A stretch of DNA of 64,000 nucleotides from Deltaproteobacteria bacterium (GTDB lineage Bacteria; UBA10199; JACPAL01; JAHFST01), in assembly GCA_023265625.1 (NCBI GenBank), contig JAHFST010000005.1, forward strand, positions 1 through 64,000, given 5' to 3'. The notes beneath the pieces were generated by a model. It saw only the letters and a list, made by a program, of their open reading frames with translations, searched no databases and was not told where the DNA came from. Position numbers and translations under genes: made by a program. Positions 1 to 8,047 of the stretch are shown in pieces; within the stretch, counting starts at the first letter, position 1; every line of letters starts with the position of its first letter.

Positions 1-5
1 GCTAG

Positions 6-72
6 GTTATGTGGCGTTCAGACGGCTCGCACACTTGATAAACCTTCCGTCGCTAGCTGAACGCCACATAAC
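6..72. repeat. 67-bp imperfect inverted repeat with perfect 16-bp arms (attC-like)
   Basis: The arms GTTATGTGGCGTTCAG (6-21) and CTGAACGCCACATAAC (57-72) are exact reverse complements, and ACGG/CCGT can pair further inside. The ends loosely resemble integron attC core boxes (GTTRRRY / RYYYAAC) and the length is in the attC range, but the match to the consensus is not strict and no integrase is visible. It lies in the altered 3' end of the DUF1016 gene. It could also be the end of another mobile element or a strong terminator hairpin. Confidence 0.55.
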
Positions 73-93
73 TATGAACACCACAGAAGACCT

Positions 94-115
94 GTTATGT
101 GGTGCACCACATAAC
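94..115. repeat. Perfect 22-bp palindrome at the DUF1016 truncation point
   Basis: GTTATGTGGTG is followed directly by its reverse complement CACCACATAAC. The first nine bases, GTTATGTGG, are also the ends of the neighbouring 67-bp inverted repeat, so this 9-mer occurs four times within 110 bp, twice per strand. The DUF1016 reading frame stops resembling its family exactly here, so the palindrome marks a likely insertion or recombination junction. Confidence 0.7.
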
Positions 116-546
116 AACTCAACTACAACGTAGCAACGTAATTTTAGGTGGTAAAATAAAAGGTCAATGTAAAAATCGTCTACACCAACCTCTAGATGAT
201 ACTGTTGACCGACAAATGAAAAACCTGCACCAAGTTCTAAAAGAAATTTGGTAATATGATGTACCAAATCTTTTTCAATCTCACGCTCTTGGGCTTCATC
301 ACCCACAGACAAAAAATCAAAAACATAAGGATCTTTAAGCACTTGATGGGCTAAATCGGATTGTACTGCGGGGAGCGTCTTTTTAAAATTTGTAATGGCC
401 TTCCCATTGCGTTTATACAGACCACTTTCAATCTGCATGACAAGAATATCTCGACTCCAACCATGCATGATAGTTTGGTGAATATACCACTGTCGTTCTT
501 CATGAGTTTTAACATGATCCAAAATACGGACATTATGACCCCATGG

Positions 547-571
547 AATTTGTGCAACAGCTTGTTGCACA
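547..571. repeat. 25-bp palindromic repeat inside the DUF1016 gene, copy 1
   Basis: An inverted repeat of 11-bp arms (TTTGTGCAACA / TGTTGCACAAA) with a 3-bp centre encodes the conserved VQQAVAQI peptide. A near copy lies at about 857-879 in the same gene and encodes VQQPVAQI. Confidence 0.5.
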
Positions 572-856
572 AATGACTCTTTTGGATAAGCTTCGGCCAA
601 AGCACGCATGTATTTGAGATTTCTAGGTGAAAAACCCTTCATATCTGGAAAAGCACTTCTAAGATCATCAGCAAGTCGGTCAATGACCTTAGACCCCCAA
701 CCTTCACGATCTTGGCGAGATAAAATCCCTTGCCCAATTCTCCAGTACAACTGAATCATCTCACTATTTGCTGACAAAGAAGCGCGAATTCTAGCCTTAC
801 TGACTTCATCCTTCAGTTGAGAAAGAAATTGAGGGTAATCTTTTGGGAGCCCACCA

Positions 857-879
857 ATTTGTGCAACAGGCTGTTGCAC
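857..879. repeat. Palindromic repeat inside the DUF1016 gene, copy 2
   Basis: The copy reads AATTTGTGCAACAGGCTGTT then GCAC, nearly identical to the segment at 547-571 and with 8-bp arms. It encodes VQQPVAQI near the N-terminus, a second version of the core family motif VQQAVAQI further into the protein. Confidence 0.45.
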
Positions 880-989
880 TTTTTTATTTCCTTTTTTTGC
901 TTTTCTGTTCGCCATAGAGATTAAAGATTTTCTGCATTTTTCAAGCACGTAATCAAACCCTGTTTGTTTATAGTTATCAAAACTCTAAA

Positions 990-1505
990 TTATTTTTCAG
1001 GCCAACACCACTTGATAGATATTGGATATTGAGTCCGACAAGAGGGACATTTTTGTATTTGTTCATAACGAGTTAGAGTTACCTTGTATATTCCAAAACA
1101 CTTTGGGCACTTCATCTCAACAAATGCAGTTGCAGACATAACTTCCATCTCTTGTGGAAACATACTTGAGTGATTTTCAAAATCTTCTGCTTCATCAATC
1201 TGAATCTCTATTTGAAATGGCTCTGATAAATCTAAAATAGTTTTAATTGCTTCACTTAGACAAACTTGAAAAAATTCTCGATCATCATTAATACGATATT
1301 GATTCAATCTCTTATGAACCAATTTCTCTACTTGTTCACAGTCTGAAACGAATTGCTTATAAGCTATAAGAAACTTAGTAGGCACACCTGAACTCGTTGA
1401 TAACTCAGCTGCCCGTTCCTCAGGTGATCTAGATGTCCTCCCAATTTTAAGAGCATCCTCCTTGAATGAAGGATTAATCAAAATGTAAATCCAACCTTTG
1501 CCCAT
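990..1505 (-). CDS. GIY-YIG nuclease family protein (T5orf172 type) with C-terminal zinc ribbon
   Basis: A 171-residue protein. The N-terminal half fits the T5orf172/MUG113 branch of the GIY-YIG fold: GWIYILINPSF, then LKIGRTSRSPEERAAELS, a Glu-rich helix with VEKLVHKRLNQYR, and DDREFFQV. The C-terminal part carries CPKC and CPSC pairs about 20 residues apart, a probable zinc ribbon, which suggests nucleic-acid binding. It sits 75 bp upstream of the truncated DUF1016 gene on the same strand and shares its AT-rich composition, so the two look like one acquired segment. The substrate is unknown. Proteins of this type occur in phages and accessory islands. Confidence 0.75.
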   Translation of the reverse strand: MGKGWIYILINPSFKEDALKIGRTSRSPEERAAELSTSSGVPTKFLIAYKQFVSDCEQVEKLVHKRLNQYRINDDREFFQVCLSEAIKTILDLSEPFQIEIQIDEAEDFENHSSMFPQEMEVMSATAFVEMKCPKCFGIYKVTLTRYEQIQKCPSCRTQYPISIKWCWPEK

Positions 1506-1612
1506 GTTAAGGTTAAGAACTATGTTTGGGCTGACAAGTCAAAAACAATTTTATGACAGACATGCGTACAAAACCAGGAGAAGCAAGCCATAACCACATC
1601 AGATTCAAACGA

Positions 1613-1638
1613 GGGCGATCACAAGGATCGCCCCTACG
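1613..1638. repeat. GTAGGGGCG-type palindromic repeat, copy 1
   Basis: GGGCGATC-ACAAG-GATCGCCC followed by CTAC. Read on the minus strand it begins GTAGGGGCG and its TAG is the stop codon of the aldehyde dehydrogenase gene. Two further copies of the same layout (GGGCGC...GCGCCCCTACAAAT) lie inside coding sequence near 15757 and 30674. The hairpin may also help end transcription of the minus-strand operon, although no T-run follows. Confidence 0.65.
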
Positions 1639-3031
1639 AGATCCACACTGTTTTCACGTTGGTGAATTCCCGAATGCCAGCCGCAGAAAGCTCACGTCCA
1701 AAACCGGAGCGTTTGATCCCACCAAAGGGCAGGCGCGGATCTGACTTGACCATGCCATTCACAAAGACCGATCCCGCCTCAATCGCAGGGACCCAACGTT
1801 CCGCCTTCGCCAAATCGCGCGTCCAAAGACTGGCGCCCAGCCCATACAATGTTTCATTGGCCAGACGAATCGCCGCCGCTTCATCCTTCACCACCAGCAA
1901 CGTGGCCACCGGGCCAAACACCTCCTCGGTCGTCACGGTCATGCCCGCCTTGGCCTGCAAAACAGTGGGCTGATAAAAAAATCCTTTGCCAGGCAGGGGG
2001 CGCCCCCCGCACAAGACCTTTGCTCCCTGGCGCACCGCACTTTTGACCTGACGTTCGAGATTATCCCGCAAATCTTCACGCGCCAATGGACCCACCACGG
2101 TAGTTGGATCCATGGGATCCCCAACCTTCAGCGCCTGGACCGCCGTCACCAATCGCTCCGTAAATTCTTTCGCAACCTCGCGGACCACGATCATCCGCTT
2201 GGCCGCAATGCAGCTCTGCCCGGTATTGAGCATCCGTGATTGCACCGCGATGGGAACACATTGGGCGAGATCCGCATCAGCAAACACCACCAAGGGATCC
2301 GAGCCGCCCAACTCGAGAACCGCCTTCTTCAAGGCCTGCCCGGCGGCCATCGCCACCGCACTACCAGCCCGATCACTCCCCGTCAAAGAAACACCCTGGA
2401 CCGATGGAGAACCAATCAACTGCTGCGTTGTCTGATGAGAGATAAAAAGCGCCTGAAAGACCCCCTTGGGAAAACCGGCGGCGAGAAACAACCTCTCCAA
2501 GGCCAAGGCGCACCCGGGAACATTCGGGGCATGCTTGAGCAGAACCACATTGCCCGCCAGGAGAGTTGGGACCGCAAAACGAATCACCTGCCAAAAGGGA
2601 AAATTCCAAGGCATGATCCCCAAAATCGCGCCAAGAGGGTCATACCGGATATAACTCTGACCCGCGTCGCTTGGGATGACCTCTGGTTTTAAAAAGCGGG
2701 CGGCATTCTCGAGATAGAATTCGCACCCACGGACCGACTTGCCAATCTCATACTCGGCCTGGGTAATGGGCTTACCCATTTCTTGTGTAATCAGCGATGC
2801 ATAATTCGAGGTGTTTTGCCGGAGCTGCGCAATCAAACATTTTAGCAACTCCAATCGACGTTCCAAGGAAACCCCGCGCCAGGCCAAAAATGCGCGCTCA
2901 GCAAGACTCTCCTTCCCTTGCAACTCTTGCGAGGCAAGGGAAGGATAGCTTTTAAGCAAACGTTCGGTAACAGGATTGATGGAACAATAGAGACTCAACT
3001 CACGCAGAGACCTTTTGAACCTCAGTGGCAT
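1634..3031 (-). CDS. NAD(P)-dependent aldehyde dehydrogenase, succinate-semialdehyde dehydrogenase-like
   Basis: A 465-residue ALDH-superfamily protein that would oxidise an aldehyde to the acid. Visible are PWNFPFWQ (cofactor-site loop), [12 protein letters not shown], the catalytic Glu in LELGG (about residue 240), the catalytic Cys in [10 protein letters not shown] (about residue 274), EEVFGPV, and the C-terminal [14 protein letters not shown]. The short N-terminus beginning near [14 protein letters not shown] resembles the GabD/YneI type. ATG 3031 has AGGGAG just upstream but overlaps the cold-shock gene by 32 bp; TTG 2998, one base after the csp stop, gives a start closer to the family and is a real alternative. 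It is the last gene of the gltA operon and its stop codon lies in a palindromic repeat. Confidence 0.85.
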   Translation of the reverse strand: MPLRFKRSLRELSLYCSINPVTERLLKSYPSLASQELQGKESLAERAFLAWRGVSLERRLELLKCLIAQLRQNTSNYASLITQEMGKPITQAEYEIGKSVRGCEFYLENAARFLKPEVIPSDAGQSYIRYDPLGAILGIMPWNFPFWQVIRFAVPTLLAGNVVLLKHAPNVPGCALALERLFLAAGFPKGVFQALFISHQTTQQLIGSPSVQGVSLTGSDRAGSAVAMAAGQALKKAVLELGGSDPLVVFADADLAQCVPIAVQSRMLNTGQSCIAAKRMIVVREVAKEFTERLVTAVQALKVGDPMDPTTVVGPLAREDLRDNLERQVKSAVRQGAKVLCGGRPLPGKGFFYQPTVLQAKAGMTVTTEEVFGPVATLLVVKDEAAAIRLANETLYGLGASLWTRDLAKAERWVPAIEAGSVFVNGMVKSDPRLPFGGIKRSGFGRELSAAGIREFTNVKTVWIS

Positions 3032-3215
3032 GTTCTCCCTTGGGCCCTTGCCCAACGGAGAACTCAACGGACTGCCCCTCGGCTAAACTTTTGTATCCCT
3101 CTCCGGCCAGCGAATTATAATGAACAAACAGATCCTTACCCCCATCCTCCGGGGTAATAAAACCATAACCCTTTTGATCATTAAACCACTTCACCGTCCC
3201 CTTCTTGCGACTCAT
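3000..3215 (-). CDS. Cold-shock domain protein (CspA family)
   Basis: A 71-residue single cold-shock domain. RNP1 is KGYGFI and RNP2 is LFVHY, inside the usual [24 protein letters not shown] frame (shown in part), so it should bind single-stranded RNA or DNA as an RNA chaperone or antiterminator. AAGGAGAT lies 6-7 bp before the ATG. It follows the HU gene by 23 bp and its 3' end overlaps or abuts the aldehyde dehydrogenase, which suggests cotranscription. Confidence 0.95.
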   Translation of the reverse strand: MSRKKGTVKWFNDQKGYGFITPEDGGKDLFVHYNSLAGEGYKSLAEGQSVEFSVGQGPKGEHATEVQKVSA

Positions 3216-3238
3216 AAGATCTCCTTGAAAAATGTTAA

Positions 3239-3529
3239 CTATTTCTTCTTCCCAAGGATGGCGTCTTTGGCGGCCTTGGCAACTCGGAACTTCACCACGC
3301 GCTTCGCGGGGATCTTAATGGCGGCACCCGTCTGAGGGTTACGCCCCATGCGGGCCTTGCGATTCACCAACACCAATTTTCCCAAGCCGGGAAGGGTAAA
3401 GCTATTTTTGGCTTCTTTGTAAGCAAGATTCACGATGCTTTCCAAAATTTCACCTGACGCTTTTTTAGAGAGCCCGCTCTTATCGGCGATATTGCCAATA
3501 ACCTGTGACTTGGTGAGTGCTTTACCCAT
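3239..3529 (-). CDS. HU-family DNA-binding protein
   Basis: A 96-residue HU/IHF-type protein. It has the N-terminal [17 protein letters not shown] helices, GLGKLVL, and the family signature [20 protein letters not shown] in the DNA-wrapping arm. The start is ATG 3529, supported by AAGGAGGAG five bases upstream; earlier in-frame starts would run into the preceding gene. The extra basic C-terminal KKK is common in HU. It is a nucleoid protein, cotranscribed with the SAM hydroxide adenosyltransferase gene above and the cold-shock gene below. Confidence 0.95.
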   Translation of the reverse strand: MGKALTKSQVIGNIADKSGLSKKASGEILESIVNLAYKEAKNSFTLPGLGKLVLVNRKARMGRNPQTGAAIKIPAKRVVKFRVAKAAKDAILGKKK

Positions 3530-3554
3530 TATCTCCTCCTTGAGGTTTTGATGG

Positions 3555-4391
3555 TTAACTAAACTTCGATTGAGGGCGTTTTCTAGCAGGAACAATGCGG
3601 GCTGTCAACGATTGGCCGCGTTTTAGCCGCCAAAAATCGGCAATTGAGCCTTGGTAGAGGGCCAACTCCAAGAGATGATTGCTCCCAAAGACCGCGACGG
3701 CTTCTCCCGGCGCCACTTGGGAATAGGTTTCACAGATCCGACTGATCCGCTTGGAACCAATCTGCAAAACAAAGCTTTTCCCCCTCACGTGGGCCGAAAA
3801 GGCCTCGCGCGTGATATTCGTGATGGCATTGCCGAATTTATCAATGGCGATGATGTGTCCCTGTAACTGATGCGGCGTCACGTCCATTGCAAACAACGGC
3901 AAGCGCCGCATCTCCCGCACCCGCGCCCCAAACTGACGGGGCTTCACCCCCCGAGCCAAGTGCGCCGCCACCGGCGTAAAAAGATCGCGCCCATGAAAGG
4001 TCTGGCTCACCTCGGGACGAAAATAGCGCGGGTTCGTCAGGTGATAAATGGCCACAATCTTCTCCCGCAAAGATACCATGCTGAAGAGGCCATTATCCGG
4101 ACCGATAAAAAAGTAATTCTCAGTTTGCACCAAAATGGGCAGGCGCCGGCCGCCCACCCCCGGATCCACCACACCGACATGAATGGTCCCGCGCGGAAAC
4201 AAATAATAGGTGGATCCAATTACATAAGCGCCATGGATGATGTCGTAGGAGGGGATATCGTGGGTAATGTCGATCAACTTCACCTGAGGATTAATGTCAT
4301 GAATGACCCCGCGCAACGAACCCACGTAATGGTCGCGATGACCAAAATCCGTCGTCAGGGTAATGATCGTGCGCCTATCTTTTGCTGGCAT
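3555..4391 (-). CDS. SAM hydroxide adenosyltransferase (DUF62 family)
   Basis: A 278-residue member of the DUF62 family, whose studied members hydrolyse S-adenosylmethionine to adenosine and methionine (relatives are the fluorinases and chlorinases). Diagnostic segments are ITLTTDFGHRDHYVGSLRGV, the DITHDIP motif, VGVVDPGVG, FIGPDNGLFS, GRDLFTPVAAHLA and IIAIDKFGNAITNI. These carry the Asp and the Asp-His-Arg set (D...R...H) seen in the hydrolase group. It starts 4 bp after the gltA stop, so the two are probably translationally coupled. Confidence 0.9.
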   Translation of the reverse strand: MPAKDRRTIITLTTDFGHRDHYVGSLRGVIHDINPQVKLIDITHDIPSYDIIHGAYVIGSTYYLFPRGTIHVGVVDPGVGGRRLPILVQTENYFFIGPDNGLFSMVSLREKIVAIYHLTNPRYFRPEVSQTFHGRDLFTPVAAHLARGVKPRQFGARVREMRRLPLFAMDVTPHQLQGHIIAIDKFGNAITNITREAFSAHVRGKSFVLQIGSKRISRICETYSQVAPGEAVAVFGSNHLLELALYQGSIADFWRLKRGQSLTARIVPARKRPQSKFS

Positions 4392-4395
4392 GATA

Positions 4396-5691
4396 TTAGC
4401 CGCGTTTTTTTAAGGGGACGTAATCTCGCTTGCCAGCTCCGGTATAAATCTGCCTCGGGCGCGCGATCTTTTGCTCCGGATCGAGGAGCATTTCCTCCCA
4501 CTGCGCCAACCAACCGACCGTCCGGCCGATGGCAAAAAGCACGGGAAACATCTCCACCGGGAATCCCATCGCCTGGTAAATCAACCCGGAATAGAAATCC
4601 ACATTGGGATACAGTTTTCGTTTCACAAAATATTCATCTTCCAGGGCAATGCGCTCCAACTCCAGGGCGATATCCAAGAGTGGGTTCTTGCCGGTGACTT
4701 GAAACACCTCATGGGCCACTTTTTTAATAATTTTCGCGCGGGGATCATAATTTTTATAAACCCGATGCCCAAATCCCATCAATTTTCCCTCACCCGCCAC
4801 CACCGACTTGAGAAAGGCCGGGATCTTATCCTTAGTCCCAATCTCCTTGAGCATCACCAACACCGCCTCATTCGCGCCGCCATGGAGCGGACCATACAGG
4901 GTCGCCGCCGCCGCCGAAGTCGCCGTGAAGGGATCAATCCGCGAACTCCCCACACAGCGCATCACATTGGTGCTGGCGTTTTGTTCGTGATCGGCATGCA
5001 AGACAAACAGCAGGTCCAAGGCCTTTTCCAAAACAGGATTGGGCGTGTATTTCGGCTCCGCCATACGATACATCATGTTGAGTAAATTGCCCGCATAGCT
5101 CAGTTCATTGTCGGGCAAGATGTAGTGAAGTCCCATACTGTGCCGATAGCTATAACCCGCCATCGTGATCATCTTGCCGATCAGGCGCACCTTTTGCAGA
5201 TGGCGAGAAGGGGCATCGTCAATCTTTTTGGCATCCTTGTAAAAAGTCGACAGGGCCGCCGTGGTACTCACCAAGATCCCCATGGGATGGGCATCGTAAA
5301 GAAAACCGTCCATGAACTTCTTCACATTTTCATGAATCATCGTGTGGTAAGTGACCTCATTCTCCCAGGCCTGCAACTGCGTCTGGCTGGGCAACTCTCC
5401 CTCCAATAAAAGATAGGCCACCTCCATAAAGTGGCTTTGCTCCGCCAGTTGTTCAATGGGATACCCGCGATACATCAAGATCCCCTGGTCCCCATCAATG
5501 TAGGTAATGGCGCTCTTGCAAGCCGCGGTATTTAACAGGGCGGGATCATAGGTTAAGAGCCCCTGCCCGGTTTGCGGATCCTTCAACTTCCCAAGCTCAA
5601 CGGCCCGAATGGCCCCCTTGTCAATAGCCAGCTTCTGTTCCTGTCCACTCCGATGATCCACGATGGTCACTTCATTCCGCGACTCAGCCAT
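4396..5691 (-). CDS. gltA: Citrate synthase
   Basis: A 431-residue type II (hexameric-type) citrate synthase that condenses acetyl-CoA and oxaloacetate in the TCA cycle. Catalytic positions can be read: His in LHGGANEAV, His in GFGHRVYKNYDPRA and Asp in NVDFYSG. The N-terminal lobe has AITYIDGDQGILMYRGYPIE. ATG 5691 is preceded by GGAGG; a longer in-frame reading would overlap the divergent DUF309 gene and has no family similarity. First gene of the minus-strand operon running to 1634. Confidence 0.97.
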   Translation of the reverse strand: MAESRNEVTIVDHRSGQEQKLAIDKGAIRAVELGKLKDPQTGQGLLTYDPALLNTAACKSAITYIDGDQGILMYRGYPIEQLAEQSHFMEVAYLLLEGELPSQTQLQAWENEVTYHTMIHENVKKFMDGFLYDAHPMGILVSTTAALSTFYKDAKKIDDAPSRHLQKVRLIGKMITMAGYSYRHSMGLHYILPDNELSYAGNLLNMMYRMAEPKYTPNPVLEKALDLLFVLHADHEQNASTNVMRCVGSSRIDPFTATSAAAATLYGPLHGGANEAVLVMLKEIGTKDKIPAFLKSVVAGEGKLMGFGHRVYKNYDPRAKIIKKVAHEVFQVTGKNPLLDIALELERIALEDEYFVKRKLYPNVDFYSGLIYQAMGFPVEMFPVLFAIGRTVGWLAQWEEMLLDPEQKIARPRQIYTGAGKRDYVPLKKRG

Positions 5692-5769
5692 AGTGCCTCC
5701 ATTAAAAAATCGGTTTCCTTCAACGGATTTGCAAGTATGCCACAACATTGCTACTTTGAGAATCTTTAA

Positions 5770-6105
5770 ATGGCCCAATTCCCAAGACAATATCTGGAGG
5801 GGATACACCTCTTCAACGAAGGAAAATACTTCGAGGCCCATGAAATCTGGGAGGAGATTTGGGGGGAGTCGGTGGGCCTGGAGAAAAAATTCTACCAGGC
5901 CTTGATCATGGTCGCCGTGGCCCTCCTCAAGCGCGAGAGCAACATCCCGGGAGGGGCGGAAAAGATGTATCAACGCGCCTTGGAACGACTGGCCGAATTG
6001 CCGGACTCATACTTTGGGATTGATATCCGTGAATTTGAGAAAGAGTTTCGGGAAAACTTTTCAGATTCCAGCCCTTTAAAAATTAATTTCCTTCATTTTC
6101 AATAA
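5770..6105 (+). CDS. DUF309 domain protein
   Basis: A 111-residue helical protein with the family hallmark FNEGKYFEAHEIWEEIWG, then KKFYQALIMVAVALLK and GAEKMYQRALERL. The His-Glu and Trp residues of the AHExWE motif are conserved across DUF309, but the function is unknown. It diverges from gltA across a 78-bp gap, and no clear promoter was seen. Confidence 0.85.
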   Translation: MAQFPRQYLEGIHLFNEGKYFEAHEIWEEIWGESVGLEKKFYQALIMVAVALLKRESNIPGGAEKMYQRALERLAELPDSYFGIDIREFEKEFRENFSDSSPLKINFLHFQ

Positions 6106-6114
6106 GTTGTAAGC

Positions 6115-6125
6115 GTGCCTGGCAC
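6115..6125. repeat. Short palindrome GTGCCTGGCAC between convergent genes
   Basis: An 11-bp palindrome (GTGCC-T-GGCAC) in the 26-bp gap between the DUF309 gene and the convergent lipoprotein gene. No T-run follows, so I do not call it a terminator. It resembles small palindromes found between genes in many genomes. Confidence 0.35.
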
Positions 6126-6131
6126 CCTACA

Positions 6132-7943
6132 CTAAGGAATGCGGCTACTCCCAAACATTTTTATGGCCCCTACCCCTCTATTCATAGACTCACACCAAGG
6201 TTTTTTATCCTGATACCCAAATCGGGCCGCGTAGGATTTCAGATCAGAAGCTTTACCGGTGTCTGCGAGAAGAATCTTTTCGACTTCATCCAAAACACAC
6301 CAAGAACCTGCCAATTGTGCCTCCCAGGGCTGTTCTCCAAAAGCCCGAATATTCTTGGCGAGATGCTTCCAAAACAAAGTCCTATCCAGGCCTGCCCCGT
6401 CATAGGCGGTGAGCAAACCTTCCCAGAAACAGGAAGCGCTGAAGTAGGTTAAGAACAATTGAGCCGACCCATCCAACTTGACGTAAGGCTGTTTTCCCCC
6501 TTGGCCAACAATATGCTTGCTCGGGTCACGATAGAATTGGCCATCCAACCAAATCCCACCGAAGGCATCATAAGAATCGGCGTTGCATGTGAGGTCAAAT
6601 TGATGGCTGTCCGCTGGATGAACATTAACCACGGACAAATTCACGACGGGTTTCTCCCCTGACGCGTCTACTTTCACAAGCAGGTGATATTTATGTTCCG
6701 CCGCAAAAGGAACAAGCCGTATGATGGAAGGAGTTTTGGTGGAAAAATCTATGGAAAGACCATTCTTACTGGCAACATCGCCAGCGGGAGTGTCGTTAAC
6801 ATCGACAGTGACCTTATCGCCCGTAAAACTCAAAACATGAAACTGATACTGATACTCTTTGCCATCAACAATTAAACTTGTCGCTCCAGTCTCTCCCTGC
6901 TGGAGCTGCTGGGCGTAATAAATATGCGGATTGATGCGGCTGGCATAGGTCATCCCCAATGTCCTAGCGGCTCCTTCCTGGAGCGGGGACCAGAAAAAAT
7001 TGCCGGTATAGCCTGTAAAGGCCATATGGGTGGACTCATGCAGTATTTTTCCATCGAAACAAACACCTTTCCCCGGAGTTTCTAGCAAAGCACCGCTCAC
7101 TTGATAGCTGCCAAAGATCAGGACGTAATTATTATCAAGCGTGAGGCCCGACCTTGCAGGAGACATGGGGCCCGTGAATCTCGAATCATTCACATAGCGC
7201 AGCCTAAGATTGCCTTCCCCCGGCCCAATGGAAACCCCCAACAAATCCTCCGCCCGCTTGACACAGGACTCGAATTGATCGTGATAGGCCTCAACTAAAT
7301 CCGCTTGATCACTGGGACCCACCGTGCGAAAGCGTCCGTCAACCAGCTCGCTTTCACCGGCTACGGTGTCATCCTGCATATAACGTAAACAACCGTCGAC
7401 CGGATTCCCCTGAGCAAGACATTCATCATAAACATCCCGAGGACGATGAATGGGGCCTTTGGTGGCCGCAACCAATTTCAGGGGAAGGCTCATGCCTGCT
7501 TGCGCATCGTCCGTGGCTGCGAGATATGAGGCCGTGACGCCATAGTCGTCAATCTTGAGTCCCATCTTGTCCGGCGGATTTGTCTGACAGCTCTTGGCAA
7601 TCTTTTTCGGTTCCAATGTCTCCAGACAAACGGCACTCGTATTGAGGCGATGACCTCCAGCCGTATAATAATCCAAACACACAACCGGACCTTGACCTGG
7701 CTTCGGGTTTGCCATCAGGGCCTCGACGGAGACGGTGATGCCATTCGAGACTAACAACTGATCCCCTGTCACCGCTGGGGTGTAGGTACTGCGAATGCCA
7801 TCACATGCATTGGCTGCCAAACCTTGGGGATTGACCGGGTCCGTTTCCCCTCCGCCACATGCGGACAATAACCCAGCCGCAGCCGCCAACCTTAGACTGA
7901 GACTACTAAACAAATTGACAGCACTTCTCGTAAAAGCACTCAT
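6132..7943 (-). CDS. Putative lipoprotein with zinc-metallopeptidase-like motif
   Basis: A 603-residue protein. Residues 1-29 form a lipoprotein signal peptide: basic start, hydrophobic LRLAAAAGLL, and lipobox LSAC with Cys29, followed by GGGETDP. There are several Cys pairs in the first 250 residues, suggesting an exported, disulfide-bonded domain. HESTH (His302-Glu303...His306), 16 residues and Glu323 (EGAART) match the gluzincin HEXXH-x(n)-E layout, so a zinc peptidase is plausible. I do not recognise the family. The C-terminal half looks beta-rich, for example YKYHLLVKVDASGEKPVVNLSV-like strands. It is a monocistronic gene between convergent DUF309 and a divergent ATPase gene. Confidence 0.75.
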   Translation of the reverse strand: MSAFTRSAVNLFSSLSLRLAAAAGLLSACGGGETDPVNPQGLAANACDGIRSTYTPAVTGDQLLVSNGITVSVEALMANPKPGQGPVVCLDYYTAGGHRLNTSAVCLETLEPKKIAKSCQTNPPDKMGLKIDDYGVTASYLAATDDAQAGMSLPLKLVAATKGPIHRPRDVYDECLAQGNPVDGCLRYMQDDTVAGESELVDGRFRTVGPSDQADLVEAYHDQFESCVKRAEDLLGVSIGPGEGNLRLRYVNDSRFTGPMSPARSGLTLDNNYVLIFGSYQVSGALLETPGKGVCFDGKILHESTHMAFTGYTGNFFWSPLQEGAARTLGMTYASRINPHIYYAQQLQQGETGATSLIVDGKEYQYQFHVLSFTGDKVTVDVNDTPAGDVASKNGLSIDFSTKTPSIIRLVPFAAEHKYHLLVKVDASGEKPVVNLSVVNVHPADSHQFDLTCNADSYDAFGGIWLDGQFYRDPSKHIVGQGGKQPYVKLDGSAQLFLTYFSASCFWEGLLTAYDGAGLDRTLFWKHLAKNIRAFGEQPWEAQLAGSWCVLDEVEKILLADTGKASDLKSYAARFGYQDKKPWCESMNRGVGAIKMFGSSRIP

Positions 7944-7983
7944 ACCAACAGATTATCGCCACCTGGGACAATTAGTTGCGTCC

Positions 7984-8027
7984 TTGACATTAAAATGATT
8001 ATGTTATTTATATTGATTAAATAACAT
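7984..8027 (+). promoter_or_regulatory. Possible promoter with overlapping inverted repeat upstream of the ATPase gene
   Basis: TTGACA (7984-7989) is followed at 17-19 bp by AT-rich -10 candidates (TTTATA or TATATT). A 10-bp inverted repeat, ATGTTATTTA at 8001-8010 and TAAATAACAT at 8018-8027, covers the -10 region and could be an operator. The downstream ATPase ATG has no clear ribosome-binding site. Confidence 0.35.
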
Positions 8028-8047
8028 TTAAAAGTTATATGTAATAA

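Larger units (their letters stand above)
7..915 (-). pseudogene. DUF1016/YhcG-type PDDEXK nuclease, C-terminally truncated
   Basis: The protein has the YhcG_N domain (DYPQFLSQLKDEVSKAR, then SANSEMIQLYWRIGQGI) and the conserved QQAVAQIPWGHN segment. It then enters the C-terminal PDDEXK nuclease domain (DDFYIDLLFYHLKLRCYVVVEL). In the family this is followed by a Lys/Thr-rich catalytic strand and about 80 more residues; here the frame runs into 35 unrelated residues encoded by the palindrome and inverted repeat at 7-114. The E of VVVEL is kept but the following K is lost, so nuclease activity is doubtful. I chose ATG 915; GTG 948 is an alternative start. The DNA is clearly more AT-rich than the region after 1.6 kb, which suggests acquisition by transfer. 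YhcG-like proteins are often found in accessory or mobile regions. Confidence 0.7.

Noticed and set aside
547-879. CRISPR-like repeat in the first kilobase
   Set aside because: Only two copies of a short palindrome, both inside a coding frame, with no spacers or cas genes.
1613-1633. Rho-independent terminator after aldehyde dehydrogenase
   Set aside because: The hairpin is good but there is no T-run in the direction of transcription, and the same sequence occurs inside genes, so it is better described as a repeat.
3870-4697. 275-residue open frame on the plus strand
   Set aside because: It is antisense to the SAM hydroxide adenosyltransferase and gltA genes, has no recognisable domain, and its composition (His, Arg, Pro rich) is that of a shadow frame.
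5710-5760. TGGCAT...TTGCA-like sequence upstream of gltA on the minus strand
   Set aside because: The two halves are only two bases apart rather than five, so it cannot be a sigma-54 promoter.
5692-5973. 94-residue N-terminal extension of citrate synthase
   Set aside because: It would overlap the divergent DUF309 gene and has no counterpart in citrate synthases; GGAGG before ATG 5691 decides the start.
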